Below are positions 23,101-24,197 of a stretch of 24,197 bases of DNA, piece by piece (the first letter of the stretch is position 1; every line of letters begins with the position of its first letter). A program made the position numbers and the translations under genes. Under the pieces are notes generated by a model. The model was not told the origin of the DNA, did not search any database, and saw only the letters and a program-made list of their open reading frames with translations. Source of the DNA: Chrysochromulina parva. Taxonomy: Eukaryota > Haptophyta > Prymnesiales > Chrysochromulinaceae. The DNA lies in the NCBI GenBank assembly GCA_002887195.1, contig PJAB01000546.1, forward strand, positions 1-24,197, written 5' to 3'.

Positions 23101-24197
23101 CACAAGATACCCTTGCGCACCTTTTTGAGCACGACCGAGCGGATGTGCATGTACTGCTCGCGATCCCTGCGTGTATCCTGGTAGGGCAGCGGCCAGTCCG
23201 CCCATCTGCTCTCGGCCCGAGCGGTCGTTTCGCCCAAGAGGCGTGCCGACATGGTCGCCTTGCGCTCCTCCTCGTCCTTGAGGTGCTTCTTCCACAGCTC
23301 CTTGCCCCACTGGTACGAGCGGTCGAGCTCGGCCATCGCCTGGCTCTCGGTGAGCTTGCCGTGGATCTGCTCACTCTCGCACACGAAGAAGATGCGGCTG
23401 AATCTCTCTTCCGCCTTGGCGTCACCCTCGTCGGCGTCGTCGTCGCCCTCGTCGTTCGCGACGGCGCCGGCTTTTGCCTCCGAGGACCGGGCCTTCGCCG
23501 TCGCCTTGGCTTTGGCTTCGGCGCGCTCCCGCACAGAGGCGCGCGCCTTGGCGAGCTCGGGCTCTACCTCATCCTCGAGCTTGATGGCATGCACGAGCTC
23601 ACGAAGGCAGTTCTTCGACTCAAAGTAGCCTTGCGAGATGAAGACGAGCACCTTGGCGGAGGCCGAAATCTCGTGCTCGAGCAACGAGAGGTCCGTCAGG
23701 TCGTCCACGTCGAGGAAGATGCGGATGCCGGGCAACACCTCCTTGAGCAGCTGCTTGATCACGCGCGCCTGGTCCTGGCCTGTCTTCCATACGTGCGAGA
23801 GGAAGAGGTGGTGGCGCTGCCCCTCGACGAGCCGGAGCAGCTTCGCGTCAAGCTTTGAGTGCTGGTGCATCACGCGCGGAAGAGACTTGTTCTTCGAGAC
23901 GTTGTAGAACATGAGGCTGATCGAGATGGCGAAGACGGCGATCGCGGCGGCGAAGAGGATGGCCGTGGTCTGGCCGAGGTCGAACTCGAGAAATTGCCAG
24001 AGGCTCTCCTGCACGTCGGACTCGCGAAGGTCCTCGACTAGCGCCGAGCAGCGCAGCACGATGCACATGATCAGCGAGAAGATGATCGCAAGTGACGAGA
24101 TGAGCGAAGAGTAGCAGTCGACGAGGCGCCGGAACGGGCGCACCTGCACCTCAATGGCCATCACCGAGATGGCCACGTTGAGTGCCCACACGAGCTG
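20148..24197 (-). CDS. Membrane-anchored TIR-domain protein with second TIR-like module, N terminus outside the window
   Basis: The frame is open from the right edge to TAG at 20148 (1349 codons). No ATG start is needed here because the frame enters from outside. The first part has hydrophobic helices (about 24190-24135, 24110-24045 and 23970-23905), including an IEVQVRPF motif, and looks like the end of a multi-pass region. A TIR domain follows (from about 23813): HHLFLSHVWKTGQDQA, BB-loop-like FLDVDDLTDLSLLEHE, and SKNCLREL whose Glu (23600-23598) occupies the putative NADase catalytic position of plant TIRs. An Ala/Lys/Asp-rich insert interrupts it. A second, degenerate TIR-like module is split by a Ser/Gly-rich linker of about 130 residues: FHIYVSPSNAGALDFVYDEL (about 22955) and CIFLLYLDGRTWTSENS to RLVELLQE (about 22435-22115). 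The remaining C-terminal half is unrecognised and largely disordered, with 33-nt and 27-nt tandem repeats. Probable role: receptor or membrane-linked signalling via TIR assembly and possibly NAD+ cleavage; this is inference from the fold. Confidence 0.8.
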   Translation of the reverse strand, partial: QLVWALNVAISVMAIEVQVRPFRRLVDCYSSLISSLAIIFSLIMCIVLRCSALVEDLRESDVQESLWQFLEFDLGQTTAILFAAAIAVFAISISLMFYNVSKNKSLPRVMHQHSKLDAKLLRLVEGQRHHLFLSHVWKTGQDQARVIKQLLKEVLPGIRIFLDVDDLTDLSLLEHEISASAKVLVFISQGYFESKNCLRELVHAIKLEDEVEPELAKARASVRERAEAKAKATAKARSSEAKAGAVANDEGDDDADEGDAKAEERFSRIFFVCESEQIHGKLTESQAMAELDRSYQWGKELWKKHLKDEEERKATMSARLLGETTARAESRWADWPLPYQDTRRDREQYMHIRSVVLKKVRKGILWHRIKDFQQLTLVEVAEHLIQVQPGDPPCIPGGPLDEKVALPQYVPADGFHIYVSPSNAGALDFVYDELRHRFKGNLKIAYSQEAIKEHIEYEAALRDRKVDADAGGASDDAGEVGNDGEGGRPSRWSFLGKRGKTSHNVGKGSPARPRAGSGELSWWGSSRRGHSPKRADSERRSSPHHATAHSRAMGAAEVPARATLPRLDVSSSRGGSAGVPMTEHHQTTGACIFLLYLDGRTWTSENSHELWIEIEAQLSAIQGKTGVQPAILLLHERDELHHQAVDFETFFATTPPELIKMGLYQTIAEPLYAGQYRRRSLRKVAERLVELLQEPATFQDQVRWSLLKKEDAKRAGGALPGGAARDRSTFGTFGGVGENFAGIDGVPPSNFRLMDMLIFDPIDKLDNDPDPDRLVLSPMVELAQEAVRGYAARQGGVRRNLHVGAFSKKDEQKRLTIRRGRKGSMLSETDQTTDHMDSFAMPRVFVGGVERRVLWFRRVERTQEERDLTAVMNWGSRVVRGEERDLIVQQKGAKDIEKRMWREWRPPEMENALIVKVDEQVGGTIHVVREPRPGELNATPWGMVGSGTVRAGSGAILGTSRSGYGAIPGTSRAGYGTIPGTSRAGYGAISREPTLTCRGNIGGSTSREGKIRDMFDNPEREGTPVNILLQSIGGDGFAKRGDRGVRTAFDRVANALLQCSVEVVKEPAPDEIARPITRDVIASLSGAPPTEIPLSIISEIRRARHLWRVKREVGASVCEELPPSDRRSFNRRPADLSSMVHSTETERVKPQTERHKSLHFRSKLEKGLGHVSSPASSPPLDESSPASSPPLDKRPPQRRACFSDREHGTPPTDAPGTSCERPGVNRSPPGREGRLLKPKARSPNPKPISSRSQLEPRNSSHEEAVLTHESGAVSKPTRQRSEQSRGRPAAEGAKVLAEAPKVLLEALREDVPMTALHEEVPMTALHEDVPMTALREEEVEKELSPSLGD
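20196..20276. repeat. 27-nt coding tandem repeat (VPMTALHEE), 3 units
   Basis: Units 20196-20222, 20223-20249 and 20250-20276 are nearly identical; a partial fourth begins at 20277. On the minus strand they encode the 9-residue repeat VPMTALHE(E/D) near the C terminus of the TIR protein. Copies of the same unit lie inverted at 19784-19831. Confidence 0.88.
21238..21336. repeat. 33-nt coding tandem repeat, 3 units plus a degenerate fourth
   Basis: Units 21238-21270, 21271-21303 and 21304-21336 (ccataccccgcccttgaagt...) differ by only a few bases; a diverged unit begins at 21337. On the minus strand each encodes an 11-residue GAIPGTSRAGY-type repeat in the disordered part of the TIR protein. 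Confidence 0.9.

Noticed and set aside
22836..23858. 340-residue plus-strand frame opposite the TIR gene
   Set aside because: Antisense shadow with Leu/Val/Arg-rich composition; the minus strand carries the clear TIR motifs.
1..24197. CRISPR arrays, rRNA/tRNA genes, bacterial operon signals, viral genes
   Set aside because: None seen. The repeats present are coding minisatellites, microsatellites and the MITE-like elements, and the gene content is typical nuclear algal.

Overview
The window is eukaryotic nuclear DNA, GC-rich (strong G/C at third codon positions) and intron-poor. It most likely comes from a unicellular alga with a secondary red-type plastid, for example a haptophyte or pelagophyte. 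The best evidence is a phosphoglycerate kinase (PGK) gene whose first exon encodes a bipartite plastid presequence: a signal peptide followed by an 'ASF'-type cleavage motif and a basic, Ser/Thr-rich transit region. The other genes fit this kind of alga: a PH/FERM-tailed myosin, cell-surface proteins with (Ser-Pro)n rods, an algal-type SGNH hydrolase, a SulP-STAS-cNBD transporter and a membrane-anchored TIR protein. The species cannot be named from sequence alone.

Layout. 1-1110 (-): 5' part of a secreted proline-rich (pherophorin/extensin-like) protein that runs off the left edge. 1388-8014 (+): single-exon 2208-residue myosin, divergent from the first gene. 8324-9883 (+): secreted SGNH/GDSL-like hydrolase. 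10490-12040 (-): plastid PGK in two exons with a 240-nt intron, convergent with the hydrolase. 12041-12944: divergent intergenic region with a large hairpin and a 277-bp transposon-like element. 12945-14903 (+): second proline-rich protein, complete, with a transmembrane anchor and cytoplasmic tail; it is an inverted paralog of the first gene. 15841-19182 (-): SulP anion/amino-acid transporter-like protein with STAS and cyclic-nucleotide-binding-like domains. 19387-19477: a second, internally deleted copy of the transposon-like element. 19663-20003 (-): a possible 3' exon or small gene. 20148 to the right edge (-): large TIR-domain membrane protein whose N terminus lies outside the window.

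The genes do not form an operon or an obvious pathway; this looks like an ordinary eukaryotic neighbourhood of independently transcribed genes. The most novel-looking item is a small mobile element family present in two copies in opposite orientation. Both copies have 8-bp target-site duplications, short terminal inverted repeats and an internal (TTGAAC)n microsatellite. The second is the TIR protein, which combines membrane segments, a canonical TIR with the putative NADase glutamate, a second degenerate TIR-like module, and short tandem repeats. One of those repeats recurs in inverted orientation just downstream of the gene. All gene models are read from sequence without transcript data. Start codons were chosen as the first good-context ATG, and intron boundaries come from frame and motif continuity.
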